A stretch of 64,000 nucleotides of DNA from Nymphaea colorata (GCF_008831285.2 NW_022204507.1:496001-560000); one strand, 5' to 3'; positions 1 through 13,259 are shown, counted from the first letter of the stretch. Numbers and translations are program-made. Notes: generated from the sequence alone by a model not told the origin.

Positions 1-2676
1 CTCCCTTCTCCCTCGCTTGCTCCTCCTTCCACTTCTTTCTTCTCCTCCTCCTTCCCACGCAGACCCTTCCCTCACCGTCCGAACCCTACCCCTTTGTCTG
101 TCTCCCATCTCTGTCGATGTTTCCTCCCTGCTCATTCTCGTGCTCTTTCTCAGTTCTTAGCCTCCCCCAATCGAACCAATATTTTAGCCGAACTCCTCCT
201 CTTGAGCACGTTCTTGCTTGTTCTCTTTAGTTGTGGCTGTTGGATTGGAATTTCAGTTTGATGGTGCATCATTCTCTTTGTAACAGTGAATAGAAGGCGT
301 TGGTGGTGGCGGCTTGGCACGATTTCTGTCATTTGGGGACCGACTGTATGCTTGAGGTGGCTGTTTGAGGCATCACAGCAGTTTGGACGCATAGATTGGG
401 GTGAACAAAGCCTATTTGAGCTTAGATTATTGGATATTATATAGTAGAACATGTATAATTATTGCTTGAGCATGTTAGAGTTTAGAATTGATGTTTTGGG
501 ATGCATGTTAGCGATTTTGCTTTTGGGGATAATGGGGGGGTTATGATGGAGAAGCGATGATTCATGTGTGGGATGATCGTTTAAGCATGATGGATTAATT
601 TTCGAAGCTTTAAGGAAACATGGTAGAGATTGTGAGGTTGTGGGGAAGTTTTGGAACCGTCTTAGGGAGTGTAGCGCAGACTTCGGTGAACGGGTGTATC
701 ATGAAGTTAATTAGGGAATATACGTATTGGGATGTGACTTGAGGTTGATGTCTTGCTTAAAGAACGTTATTGAGGAAGGAATTAGTGATAGATTGATTGA
801 TGGTTGAAGGCTTTGGTTTTTCGAGGCAACGTCAAGACGTAAAGGAGGAGGTCTATTGGAGAGCTTGTTAGTCGACACTACTTGTCGACACCCTCTTGAG
901 GCGACGACACGTGCCTCAAGGATTTTATTTTTGTATTTGTTTGTTTCTGTTTGAATGGTGTAGGTATCTAGTAGAAACATTATTCTTGTTTATGTTTGCA
1001 GGTGCACCGGACACATCCCGTCGACCTTGAGTTCGAAACTTGAGGCATTTTGAAGAATTTGGTGAGCGCGCCACAGGTATGGCAACTTTCCAGGCAAATT
1101 CCTGCCTGGGGCAAATGTGTGATTGGGTGCTCCTAGGATCAAGGGATCCTAGGATTGTGATGTGAATTGATTGACTGTTTTGTGAAAGAGTATATGTATG
1201 TTGCTTACATGATATGAATGGGTTAGAAAGATTATTAGTCATTCGTTTTGAAATTGTTACGCATTGGCATGTGCATGCTAGAATTGATATCTGTTTAGGA
1301 CAGATGAGGCGGGGTATCGAGTCGAGTGTCTCCTCGACCCCCATTGTGCATTAGAAAGCATCAAAGAATGATAATTGCATAGGACAGCTACGAGCCAACC
1401 GCAGATGGAGACTACTCTCTGTGGATTGGCTAAGTTTTTCAAAAAGGTGATTGACGTGATTGATGTGAGGATTGATGTGATGATTGATATGAATGTGTAT
1501 GTTGTTGCATATCCATTGCCATGGGCAATGATGCGAATGGATGTTTTGGAGGGTAGTTGTACCCGTATGGTATGACGGCTAGCAATGACGGTTACTGTAT
1601 GTATAGACCTCATGTGGAGGTAATCGGAGGTGTGGGTGCACTCGTGAAGTGTACTAGCCTCATGTGCTAGCCAGTCATTTTGTGAATGTGTAACTATAAT
1701 GATAAGAATGAATAACTAAGAGATGTGAGGCCAGTGGGATGTGGCTATGTGTTTGGGAGACGTCCCCCTTGTTTGCCACTGGTCTCGCCTGTCAGAGCGC
1801 AGACGGTGCAAGGCCCCAAGGTTCTGTTGTGTGTTGTGCTTGGAGCGTTGGGCTCCCGCCTTCCCAACCTGGGTGTCCTAGGGAAGGCTGAGTATCTCAC
1901 ATTGGACTTCACACATCCAGGGATGAGTGCTCTACCGCTGCAGCGGGTGAAATGGATCCATACTGTTATGGGCCACCACGGTGATTGTCTCTCGGCTGTA
2001 GGCCGCCCGCGGTGTGCACGTGCCTGTGTTGCACCCACAGGAACTGTCAATGCACTAAAGTTAATGAAAATGTAATGTGTTTGATAGAATGCATGTGACT
2101 GACGCATATGTGAATGATATGAATGCACGTGTTATGTTTAAGCATGCTTCGCAAGTGACTGACGTTGTGTTAGGGTGGCCATCAAGTGGCTTTTACGTGT
2201 CGTACTCTGACACGACATGACGATAGAGAGGTTGATATTTGTTCTTTTATTTGAGCCTTACTTGAGAGGGTTTGGCATTTTCCTGGCTTGTTGCCATACT
2301 GCGAAGGCTGAGCCTTCAGTTGTTTTCTTTTTCAGGCTTTGGCGGACCCGGGGCAACAGGTTGAGCAGATGGCTTCACTCACGTCCTATTGGGGAGGTTT
2401 TGAGATTGTCGTTTGTAGTGTCGGCACGTCATGTTTTGGTTTTATTGATGTCTTCTTTTTGTTAGGCATCAATGTTATGATTTTGGGGCATTTTGGTCAT
2501 GCACATAGATGTGAATTTGTATGAAACAAAATGGTTATATAAATGAAAGTTCGCCCCATTGTTTTGAATTGCTTGGCTCATCGTCTTTTTGAATTGTTGG
2601 GTAGTCACTCCTCGATGCTTTATGTTTAGAAAAAAAAAAGGGGGGGGTTTGTGGGTTAAAAGGTCGGGGTGTGACA
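1..2676 (+). mobile_element. 3' portion of a Ty3/gypsy-type LTR (solo LTR or element end)
   Basis: No credible reading frame runs through this stretch. It opens with a CT-rich leader and has the GC-mixed, stop-rich character of a long plant LTR. It ends in GGGGTGTGACA at 2666-2676, the mirror of the TGTCACACCCC start typical of many plant gypsy LTRs, just after a poly-A/poly-G tract. The matching left end would lie upstream of base 1, so solo LTR and element end cannot be told apart. The plus orientation is arbitrary, because such ends are inverted repeats. The family assignment rests on the terminal motif alone. Confidence 0.5.
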
Positions 2677-2770
2677 GCTATCATTGCCAAGGCCATTGCA
2701 GCAGGTGGTTACGCAAAAGCAGCAACCCATCCTGGTGAAATCATTGTAAGGGAAGCATGCAGCAAATTAG
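2677..2770 (+). other. Short coding-like segment abutting the LTR end
   Basis: Directly after the LTR end the plus strand reads open for about 40 codons with an alanine-rich, exon-like composition (includes AIIAKAIAAGGYAKAATHPG). It stops at a TAG near 2804. I do not recognise the protein. It could be an exon interrupted by the LTR insertion, or chance. No matching continuation was found on the far side within the window. Confidence 0.2.
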
Positions 2771-4228
2771 AAGGTATCTATCAAGAAAGCAACATGACAA
2801 CATAGACATTGATTGGGATTGTATTAAATGGACTATTAAAAATATCCTTAACTAGGTGGTCAATTTACGTTCAACAGCAAAAGATAGACAGAAATGCATA
2901 TATCAAAAGTTACATCAAGTGGTTTAAAAGTTTCAAAAAGTACGGACCAATAACAAGTACAATGGGACCTAAGTGGCTAAGTCACCTTAACAGGAAAAGC
3001 ATCTGCTGCCAGTGCACGATCATCAACGATTAGGGGACGATGTTAGCGCATGGGTTCCAGCCAAAAGAGGCCTCCAATGTCTTAAGATTGCAACAAAAGG
3101 TGGTAATATTAACTCCAAATACTGTTTCCGAGGAGGTCTTTTATCCCTACCAACTGCATGGTATACTCACATGACAATAAAATGGACGAAAAACATGATT
3201 CTTCCAAAAGGAATGGCTCATAAGCACCTTAACATGCACAGAGAGTTAGCCTCTAATCTCCTGGCAAATAACAAAGGTACAAAAATTTCAAATTATGTGT
3301 GTTGTTATTTCTGGACCAGCAAGAGCTTACTGTGCAGTACCCAAAGTAAACCAATTATATGACAAGCTAGCAACCCACAGAGTGCAATAAGAGCCTGAAA
3401 CACCAGAAACATAAACAATTCATACACTGCCATTTAAGCATCAGAAGAAAGAATAAACAGTATGAATAAAGATAGAAATGAAGATCTAGTTAATTGCCAT
3501 GGCAGGCCATGCAATTGTCCAAGCTGGAAAGGGAAATAAAAAGATTAGTACATATACACAATGTCTAACGCGCACACACACAAGTACATACATATGCAGC
3601 AATTTTGGATTCCCATCATACAACTTCAAAAAGCAAGCCAATGCAAGAATGGCCAAATCAGGATTATAACTTAGCCGTACCTGCCTGTACGATAGAAATA
3701 AGACCATCATATGTGTTCATGCTTGAACTCATCCAAAAAGGTCAGGACTCGTTGTAATTGTATGCCATTAGTACTCATTTGACCTTATAGAAAGGTCATG
3801 ACTCTGTTTGAAAGGTCAATTAACATGTATTCTCATTTAATTGTATTTAGCCACATAGATATATGGGGAAAAGAAATTTAAGTTTCCAAAACAGAAATTA
3901 GTCAGATGTTTTGCTAAATAAGCATGATGGTCTCTCTCTCCCTCTCCCTGTGATGACCAAGAAAGAGTGAGTGAAACTCCCATTTCAAGATACTCAAGTT
4001 TCTAGAAAAGTATTAGCAAGATGATATGAAGTCCTCTCTTCCAAATGATATTTACTATTAAAAGTCTTTCCAGAAAAAGTGAGACCTGCACAACATTTTC
4101 TAAGGAAATGAACACTGAAAGATATTTAAGTCTCCCAAAAAAAAATGAGTTATAAGATGACGTAAATGCATCTCTAGCTCTCAACAATACAATAAAGACA
4201 CTTGCAATTAAAACAGAATACAAATTGC

Positions 4229-4289
<61 letters not shown>

Positions 4290-4706
4290 TGGCCCTAAGC
4301 ATAAAGTATAACCTGAGTCCAGCCAGCTCATTATGGACGTGAAACCCTTCAAGGCATCTCCAAGTATCACATAGCTACCAACAAAGCTACCCTTATAAAA
4401 GCATGGTTGATGTCTTCAAGTAACATGCAATAAAGAAAGCTCCCAAGCTTCCTAGACAATTCAATTATATACGAAAAATAAAGGATAAGTCTATCACAGC
4501 AGGTGGAAAAATTGAAGCATATTACATGTGGAATCATAGACATTCCATCAATTATAAGAATACGTAATCACAACGTTCCAACATTAATGGTCAACCCACC
4601 TGATTGGAAGCATAAAAAGAACTCCTGCGACTAAAATGCAGAAAAGAAGGTTGTTCATGCAATAAAACATGAATTTAAATGTGAAGACTCAGCAACGAGC
4701 ACTTAC
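2771..4706. other. No gene recognised; AT-rich sequence with an (AT)n tract
   Basis: Only short stop-limited frames are present on either strand. The stretch lies downstream, in the minus-strand sense, of the callose synthase exon at 4707-4789. The next exons of that gene (the FWNEII and LREEDYI region in intact family members) should occur here, and I could not find them. It may be decayed intron or 3' sequence. An uninterrupted AT dinucleotide run lies at about 4231-4283. Confidence 0.5.
4231..4283. repeat. (AT)n microsatellite
   Basis: About 26 consecutive AT units are read directly. It creates a spurious poly-(Tyr-Ile) frame on the minus strand. Confidence 0.95.
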
Positions 4707-5125
4707 TCTTTGGTTGGCACATGAAGATACTTCATGAAAGCTTCAGAAAACTGCTCAGAAAGCTCATGAACAGCATCAACAGAATGAATCTGAAACCGGA
4801 AAGTGAAAATGTTGAAGGAACAGCAGATTCTCAATCTAGAAGGAAAATTAATAAAGCAATCACACCATGCTAAAATTTATAAATTAATTATTTCAGACAC
4901 ATAAAATAACTTGGTGTAAAAATATCAACTTAGAGCAACAATATCTCAAAAAACTAAGCAAAACTCATGATCTTTCCAAGCAAAAAGCTAAACACTACCA
5001 CACTAAGATAACTAGAAGAACGGCATACCTCACCTAGACCATCACTTGCCCCAAGCAAGAAGCCAACAATTGCAGAAAAGAGTGTATAGAAAATCTGAAA
5101 AGAGTGTATAGTAAATCTGAAAATC

Positions 5126-6259
5126 CAGAAGATAAATCTGCAAATAATAGCATATCAGTACGAGACAGCAGGAAAAAGAATTATTCAAAATCAAAGACAA
5201 TGAGCAGCTGCAGGACATTTTCATGAATTACACTGTCAACGAAAACAGGGAAAAATGGTTCTACAACCAACAATATGGAAAAACTTAACCTCCTGAAACA
5301 AACTTTTTAGCTAACACACAGTCATAAGACCCCAAACTATTAAGCTTATGAATTTGACGGTATCCAAGAACCATAAACACCCTATTCTCCTAAATCACAA
5401 TTCACCTACAGAAGTTTTGACTTTGCACACCTTGACTAACCCCATAACATTAATCAATACAATCTAAAAAATGCATGGATACAAAAGAATCATCAATAAA
5501 GGAAATTAACAAATTTCAAGCAAAAACCGAGCTGTACAAAACATATTGAGGTATATACAGCACTATCTGTAAAGAACTGCATCCACGTAGTCTAAGGCTC
5601 TCCAAAACCTAACGAAAGCTCAGCAGCTGATGTTCCCTTCAAAGCTAAAAAAGGTTTCAAGTACATAGCCAACAAAATTTCAGCGAACTTAAGGCACAAC
5701 CCCATCTCCACACTTAGGCAACCCAAGCTAAGGCATTAAAAGCATAATACATGTGTACAGACACTCCAAAATTTGCTACACCACATGCTACCATGAATCG
5801 TACCTCAATGTTGCATGGCCAAGCCCTTAGCACCAGGCCATGCCAACCTGCTAAGTCGCTAACTTGCTATCAAATGGCCATTCCATCATTGGCCCAATTC
5901 AACATCTGATGTCCACCCTATTATTCCAAGTCTTTGCCAACTGCCTTCATGCTTGGCCTTCTCATAGGTGTTGTGGGTGCTACATTCTCAAGTGCCTCAA
6001 TGTATGTCACTAGAGAACTAGATGGAGCCGAGGCAATGAGTAGACCCCCTAGGCTGGACTAACTAAATGAAAAAATAAAATAAAAAATAAAAATGTAAAA
6101 GCTAATAAAATGCAACCAAAATATTATTATATACAGTCACATATATAAACATATACATGATTATATACAGTCACAAAAAGACGGACAAAATAATACAAAA
6201 CTAAAGATCGTTAAATAATACAAAATTTATTCATATAAATACACATACAATAACATCAG

Positions 6260-6328
<69 letters not shown>

Positions 6329-6353
6329 GTTGGTCCACCAAAGCGATTGTGAT
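5126..6353. repeat. Segmental duplication, block 1, original-locus copy
   Basis: This block is near-identical to 13577-14803, with matching lengths of about 1228 and 1227 bp. It lies in the presumed intron upstream of callose synthase exon 5029-5094. It includes the long (CT)n tract and the sequence just past it. Confidence 0.9.
6258..6324. repeat. (TC)n microsatellite
   Basis: About 33 uninterrupted TC units. The duplicated copy at about 14734-14775 is shorter, so the tract has changed length since duplication. Confidence 0.95.
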
Positions 6354-9300
6354 AGACACCAAAGCTGCTTGCTTGTAATTGTGTCTCACTGAAGGATCTA
6401 TAATTTAGTGGAAGAGTTGAAAGGGGAGAGGAAACAGACATTGGCCACCGACAAGGCATTGAAAAAGGAAAACCAAGAACCTAAGACAATAAAGCACCTA
6501 AACAACCCATGTCACAATGAAAGTGAAAACTAAACATGACACTATGCAGGAAACCATTAAAGTAGAAAACAATTGCCCAACTCAACAAAACTAAATAATC
6601 AAACTAAATCAAAATCGAATCCAACTGAATACAAATCAAACCAATGACCTTAACCGCTGGACGTGCAATAGCTAACTAAAGGATCTATTCAACTAACCTG
6701 ACACTAACATGATACAAGAGAATCTGAGCATTATCCTCGTCTAAAACCATGAAGGACCTGAGGACATAAAACCCAAAACCCATGCAACTTCGATGAATAC
6801 AACCTTTCAAAAATTGATTGGTCCTTTTGAAAAGAGATAAGAGATGTTCCATGACAATCTCAACCCTAAGTCTGGGTTATGTTGAAGACACTCGGTTAAG
6901 ATGGAATAATGGGCCAGGCTTAATCACTTGTCCCCAATGATATGCATCTCTTGAGACAAAGAAAATGGAATTCGTCACACTCAACATGAGTTGACTAGGT
7001 TCGAGGAGCTTCATCTATTCCATGAATGGACTAATGGTTTGGTAATGGAATAGCCAACATCTTTGAAGGACAAAGGGGATTGGGAATGAAATAACAAACA
7101 TATTTCAAGACCAAAGGAAATTGATTAGTTCCTCCTATGATTAGAGATGTCAAGTTTTTAGTTTGAAATAGTTCAAAAACGATCAATTTAACTAATAATC
7201 ATGAGTGCTCGTGTTGTGCAAATAATATGGCATTCATTTACACATAGCACCTACCGTACAAGCATTAGGATTCATTTCGCGTCAATGTCGTCAAATCTCT
7301 AGAAGGGATGCCTTTCAATTTCCAAAATATGAACATAACGGAATCATCCTCAGCGTCTTAGGTAATCAAAAATAGGAGAAGATATTGACCCTAGGACCAC
7401 ACATCTACCAAAGATTTTCACATTCAATTCTCGCGAGTTCAGCCTTCACGCCTTTCATGCCTTTCATCTCTTGCATTTCCTAGTCTCGACTTTCTCAACT
7501 TCACAGGACCTTTCCTTACTGCTCATATTCAAGATCTTTTCAGTTTTCCTCTTCCATTGTTTGGCAACAAAAATTTGAATTTTTATCCTTCTGCTCAAGG
7601 AGGTACTAAGAATAAAGAAAAGCCACATCATTGTGTGAGAAGACACTTTTAAAATGTTTTTAAGCAAAACTCAAAATTATCACTTTTACAAAAATTCTTA
7701 ACATCAAATGGTATATCACCAAGAGGAAGGAATTCTACTCTAAAGAAGAAGGTGAATGCAAAATATTATAGGTTGGTTGGGTAGAAAAATGAACTTCACC
7801 ATCTCTCCTAGAAACTTCTATACGAAAGGTTGGTTTAATAGTGATGATTTTCCATAAATGTTTCGGTCCTCAACTGATTGAAAGTTTTACAAATGGTTTA
7901 GGTTAAGCTCTTATCCTTCCCCAAAGGAAGCCCGAGATAAACCAATCCAATGTGGTGGGTTTTGTAAAATCATCAAGTGCATGATAATGACAACTACGGG
8001 ATTGGACTCTGTTAGACTCTAAATGTACGACTATCCAGCAAAGTTTGATCAGTCTTGTGCCCTGGCTACATGATTATAAACTTCAATTTCACAAGCTAAT
8101 TGAAGTCCATTGTCAAAAAAAAAAAAAAAAGTTTCTTAAAGGCAAAAGAATACCAAAGTACAAAATGCTTAGGTTTATAATAATCAAGAAACTCCAGTAC
8201 TTGCCAAAAAATCGTCATGAAATGTAACCATCAGAAAAGAAAAACGAAATCAAAGTATGAATTTAGTGTGAACTGTCTCCCAAAATTATTCAAAAATAGC
8301 CAAATTTATGCGGAACAAAATACTTATACAATGACAAATTAATCAGAGAGAAATTGGCATGCAGCCTGCTTAGCAGCAGAACACAACAGAAACAACATCA
8401 GTGATGAACTATCATATCATGAGGCCTGCAGGAAAGGATTCAGGAAAAGAGCAGCAATCTTCAACATTGGCATGACAGATGCATTGTTTCCATTGTTGTT
8501 AGGCATGTGAGCTTATGCAGGCCACAAGAACATTTTACCTTCCTAGTTTAATCCCTCGAAAGTATTTTATGACTAGACAAAGGCAGCAAAAACTCACGTT
8601 TTGATACAAGAACATGCCACGAATACTCTAGCCCATTAAGATTTATAATAATTTTTGTAGGATTGACCAATGGCTTTATCCGCATATGTTGGAAAGGAAA
8701 CAATCAAAAGGAGACAATAAGACAGATGAAACATAAACAAAAGAACCATCATCGACCAGTTAGCAATTGGTATCTGCTTTTACTTTCGTGGAGGAAATAG
8801 GCAAATGAGAATTTTGATCCAAATACACAAAGCCAGAAAATCATATATCTGCATTTTATCAATATGAAAAAACATGAGTACCCTGTTCATGGGACTGTGT
8901 TCCAGTTCACACAGTAAAGAGTCAGACTTCACAACAGCCAAAAGGATTCATCCAGTCCAATGTGCCTAACAACCAAAAGAGTACAAGGAAAATGTACATT
9001 CCAATTGCACACAATTGGGCTTCAAAAGAATGAAATGCCATCACTATTAAGAATCAAAATGGAAGCATTCTCAAAACCCAAACATTTATGCAACAGAAAC
9101 AAGAAAGAAACACCGAGGACAAAGAAAAGGTCAAAAAGAGGACCAAACTGTGTCTTATTTGTCTTCCTCCTCAAGATTAAAATTTTCTCTTTTGGCTGTG
9201 TGGCTGCCTAATACAAACCTAAGATAAGTATTCATTACTTCACAAAGTCCAACCATAACCCCTCGATCCCAATGCAATTTCCTGGATGAATCCAAAACAA

Positions 9301-10028
9301 TCATCTAAAGAATGCAATCTGAGTTTATAAATTTTGGTTTAGAAATAGAAGCTCAGATATCAAAACTCACTGACACGCTTGCCTGTTGAAGCACATATTC
9401 ATGATGGAAAGTTTATATTGATCTATTTTTTCATTATCTAAAATGACCTAGCAAGCATCTATGCACAACCACATGCACCTTGTAGAGCACATGATCAAGG
9501 ATCTGAAAATCAATTTTGTGGAACATAACCATTGTGCTAAGTCACACAAGTATTGCTTTTAAGGAGCGGTATCCATACCCATATGGGTACGTCATCGGTA
9601 CGGGTACCGGTATGCCCATGCTACGTCCCGAGTATGATCAACATACCCAAGACCATATCCTTCTTTTTTTTTTTGACATGATTAACGTTAACCAAGTCCA
9701 TTCCTGTCCAAAAATTAGGGTTTTTATTCTTTTCTTTTTTTGGACTCATGAATGTGTTGTTCTGTTTGTTTAAACTTTGAATTCTTATTTTTTGCTTATA
9801 TATATATATAAGTTTTTTTTTTAAATGGTATGTACCCGTACCTATGTGACATAGCCATTGTGAAGCACAACACTATTGAAACAAGACAAAATAACTGCCA
9901 AGAGAACCACCCTAGTCATGGGCACACCCAAAGACCTAAAAAATCCTTCATATACACAAAATCAAACTAAAACAATATTCCATGTTTGAGCACAACACAA
10001 AGATATTTCCACAGGAAAATACAGACTA
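6354..10028. other. Intronic or decayed sequence containing one small callose synthase exon
   Basis: Apart from exon 8784-8848, no gene is recognised here. Most of this block is absent from the second copy of the duplication. The interval 8430-8500 on the minus strand may hold a degenerate remnant of the missing callose synthase exon (NNNGNNASV in the expected position), but the similarity is weak. Confidence 0.5.
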
Positions 10029-10481
10029 CTTGATAAAGTCAGTTGTTCGCTCATACATTCCTCGTCAAACATAATGCCTTTCCTTAAATCAGAAAAGAAC
10101 AGCTGTTAGGAACAACAATAAATGAATAAGATCCATAGAAAATACAACGGGAAGAACAATGGAGAAACCAAACCTGATGCATCCACTTGATAAATCTCCT
10201 AACAGGCCATTGATCACATCGGTTTGTCAGCCTATGACAAGCTGGAATGCGCATGAGTAGGCTAAAGGCCAGCTGGACACTTGCATATGCAATTAGAACA
10301 AAGATGTAGGTCTTGTAGAAAACGGATTTGAAGTCACTTCCTGCATGGTTATCACTATCATAGTTTAGATTTGACAATCTGTGACTACATGATTCAACAG
10401 AGGACAAATAAACATAAAACAGTAGGTGCAGCGACATCAAAGTGAAGTCTTCCAGAACACAAAAAACTCACACATAAAGAT

Positions 10482-10918
10482 AGCAAGCACATAGATGTAC
10501 ACTTTCTCATGAGCATCCCCCCTCTTATATGTGCTCCTGCATGTCTCCACAAAAAAGAAAATGCTGCAGGAACACTACAGAACACTTCAAAAATATTAAA
10601 ACGTACACCAGACACAGAATTTAAAAGGCATGCTTAGAGAACTGAAAACTACCACAAAAACATGCAATAAGTAACCAAAAAAACTAAAAACAGTACTGAG
10701 TTGGTTCAGTCTATGGTTTGTAGAATGTAAAAGCACATTCCGAGGGTGTGTTTGCATGGTCCAGAATAATATCCGCAATATATACATTTCATTTCCAATT
10801 TGACTTAATTTAGCAAAATATGTAAAAGATGAACATGTTATAAAACAAAAAATGTATATTTAGAAGAAAAATTAAGAAATATGTATTAAAAGATTTTGTT
10901 TGGTTTCTCATTAAGTAG
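10482..10918. repeat. Segmental duplication, block 2, original-locus copy
   Basis: Near-identical to 14849-15287 (437 and 439 bp). It lies just upstream, in the minus sense, of callose synthase exon 10174-10340. Both copies begin at AGCAAGCACATAGATG and diverge just after AAGTAG. Confidence 0.9.
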
Positions 10919-11992
10919 TGGATATCTTAAGTTTGTGAGTTACAAAAGCAAAAAATGTCTTCATAAAACTCAGGCATTTGAAAAAGCTTGACACACAACT
11001 GAGCCTAGTTTGTTTAAAATCAATTTCGGCTAAATTTTATACCCAAGTTCAGCTAAAACATATTAGGCATCTGAATCTGATTGTACGAGAGGCACTTGGC
11101 CCTATGCGCACTGAGAATTATTATTTAACCATCAGCTGGAAAACAACCACTTAGTTTGATATCTGATCTAAATAGAAAGCACTTTTGTGTGTACAAAAAT
11201 AGTGCTCCGTGGATTCAAATATTGAACCATTGAAACGTGCGCTGAAACAGTCAATGCACTGTACAGAAGTGCAAGTGTAAAAACATATGAGACTATGAGT
11301 AGTCCTCTAAATTAGTAAAAGAGTCAAAGTCCATGGTTTTCCATTTGTGTTTACCTAGCCCTTATGTTCTTTTTTTGTGTGTTTATGTATTAGGTTTTGT
11401 ATTGTAAATGGTTTCATTAGTGAGGGCAGTCTGGTCTTTTATTGTTTATTCAGTGAACAAGTTAGCATCACAACCCTCATATTGAAGTTCCGTTCTAAGC
11501 AGCAAGATGTTAAGTGGTGCTGTTCATGTACTGAAAACCAGATGCGAATAACAGCACACTTGGTCATTTTCTTAATTTGGTTTTGCAATACTCATCATAT
11601 TGCTGGGAAGTGGGAACTTGATGACAGAAAAAAAATCGTTCTCATGTACATACATATGAATGGACCATATTTAACGCCACTTTGACTCCATTATAATTTT
11701 CTAGATTTGGGTTGAGAAAAGGTTTGCTATGGTTTCTTTCATGTTTCACTGAATAACTAGCTAAAATCTGGGCTAGGCCTGATTATTATTTACGTGGGGG
11801 ATTAGGGTCAGGTGCAGCAACAAGTGGGCTACCAATCCAGCCCATTAACAGCCTTAGCTACTATTGCTCAGTCCCTGTAAAGTTACCCTAGGGTACCTGA
11901 ACATTATCACTGGCCCTTTATGTGATGTTTTACCTTTTTGTTTCCTTTCTATTTTCTCTTGGCTTCTTGTTTGGTCCTAACATTGTTTCTAG
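10919..11992. other. No gene recognised
   Basis: Stop-rich sequence with no codon bias or recognisable domain on either strand. It separates the duplicated block from a coding-like exon on the plus strand. Confidence 0.5.
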
Positions 11993-12208
11993 ATGCAGTA
12001 TTCATGCTCTTGCTCAGATTTCTGGTAAGGAAGGGGTGTTCTGCAATTTCCCAGCAAGATATCATTGATGTTCTAGATAAGCAGTTGCTTGAGGGAAAAG
12101 GGGTATTACTTACAGAGGAAGAGCAGCAAAAATGTGAAGAGAGTGTCCGATCTGTGTCATATATCTTTGAGACGTTCTCTTCCAAGCATTTAAACAACAC
12201 ATGCACAG
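11993..12208 (+). other. Unidentified exon-like segment
   Basis: The plus strand is open for about 72 codons, bounded by a pyrimidine-rich acceptor (TTGTTTCTAG) and a plausible donor (CACAG then GTTAAG). The peptide includes DIIDVLDKQLLEGKGVLL then TEEEQQKCEESVRSVSYIFE. It is hydrophilic and helical-looking, and its codon use resembles a real exon more than the surrounding DNA. I do not recognise the family. No adjacent exon was identified on either side, so it may be an orphan exon or pseudogene fragment. The antisense frame over the same bases looks like a shadow. Confidence 0.4.
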
Positions 12209-13259
12209 GTTAAGTCAACTAAACAGTGCCTATTTTTAAAACCAAAAACCTCCCAGCTTTGAAACTTTTATTACCATACAAATAGTTTGACATCGTCATC
12301 AAGCATCATTCAAGAGTTTCCAGCACTCAGCTAAGTTTTACATCTAATTTCTGAAATATACCAAGATGTTGGTGTAAAAAAAAAAAAGAGATTCACTAGA
12401 AGAAAAAAAGAAAGCTTTGATATTCCATCCCACTCATAGGTATGCACACTAAATAGTATTCTTGGACAGCACCATCCTTGTGACACTAAAAGGCCAAATG
12501 ACAACAAGAATATTCAGGGGAAACGTAGTCAAGATCAAGAAGAATAGAGTTATGAAAGGTCCAACTGATACAAAAGAAGAGCCAGGTGTGACTGTGTGAG
12601 GAAAGACCCTCTCCTATCTCCATAAAGAGGAAGTCTCCTACTAGTTTTGTTACCAACCACTTGAAAGCAAAACAATCAGCTAAATATAAGAAGTATGAAC
12701 AACAACCTAAATATGAGAAGCAGAAGTATGTTTCTTTGGTTACTTAATACAAATAATTTTCCCAGTTCATTTGCTAAAAGATCAGTCAGAAGATGTTTAT
12801 TGAAACACTCTCATTCATTTGAAATACCGTATAACTCTATATTTGATCAAGGAACATGAAAACAGAGCAAACAAATAATTTTTTACTAAATGATAACAGA
12901 GTTCTTGTGATGGTCACAAAATTACTTCTGTAATTTCGCACACCATAAGATGTTCGTTAAATTGTAAAAGAATCACTTATAACAAAAGTTTTAAGATTTA
13001 TCTAAGATAGGAGATTGTACATGCAAGGAAAGAGAAATTAATGCCAAAGGAATACTTCATAGATGAGAGCAAAAAATTAACAGGCAGAGAGAGAGAGAGA
13101 ACTCAAATCTAAAACACAAACTAAAACAAGAAAAGTATCATATTAGAAACAGACTGATCCAACATAGCCTTGAAACTATGAAACTTAGTCAAGCTATCAG
13201 TATCAAAAGGCAAATAGAGAAACCTGCAAAAAGACACCTGACGAGAACTCATAAGCAAC
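12209..13259. other. No gene recognised
   Basis: AT-rich, stop-rich sequence with short A-runs and a short GA tract near 13086-13101. A minus-strand frame near 13140-13225 is preceded by an AG, but its product resembles nothing I know. Confidence 0.5.

Larger units (their letters stand above)
4707..10440 (-). pseudogene. Callose synthase (glucan synthase-like, GSL8/GSL10 type) pseudogene fragment
   Basis: Five splice-bounded exons on the minus strand match consecutive parts of plant callose synthases, the plasma-membrane 1,3-beta-glucan synthases that use UDP-glucose. Exon 10174-10340 encodes RIPACHRLTNRCDQWP and FIKWMHQ; it stays open upstream to 10440. Exon 10029-10081 encodes the RGMYERTTDFIK block. 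Exon 8784-8848 encodes YMIFWLCVFGSKFSFAYFL. Exon 5029-5094 encodes FLLGASDGLGE. Exon 4707-4789 encodes HELSEQFSEAFMKYLHVP. All have AG and GT flanks and compatible phases. Together they cover only the central region linking the N-terminal membrane segments to the catalytic part. The usual YVGRGMYER glycine codon is TGA (10064-10066). The exon expected between 8784 and 5094 is missing or badly decayed; a weak candidate sits near 8430-8500. The N-terminal exons and the whole catalytic half were not found. Family assignment is firm; GSL8/10 versus other clades is inferred from local sequence. Confidence 0.85.

Noticed and set aside
4002-4370. 122-residue frame with Tyr-Ile repeats
   Set aside because: It arises from the (AT)n tract and has no domain or splice support.
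6256-6459. Open frame with a run of Arg-Glu repeats
   Set aside because: It is an artefact of translating the (TC)n microsatellite.
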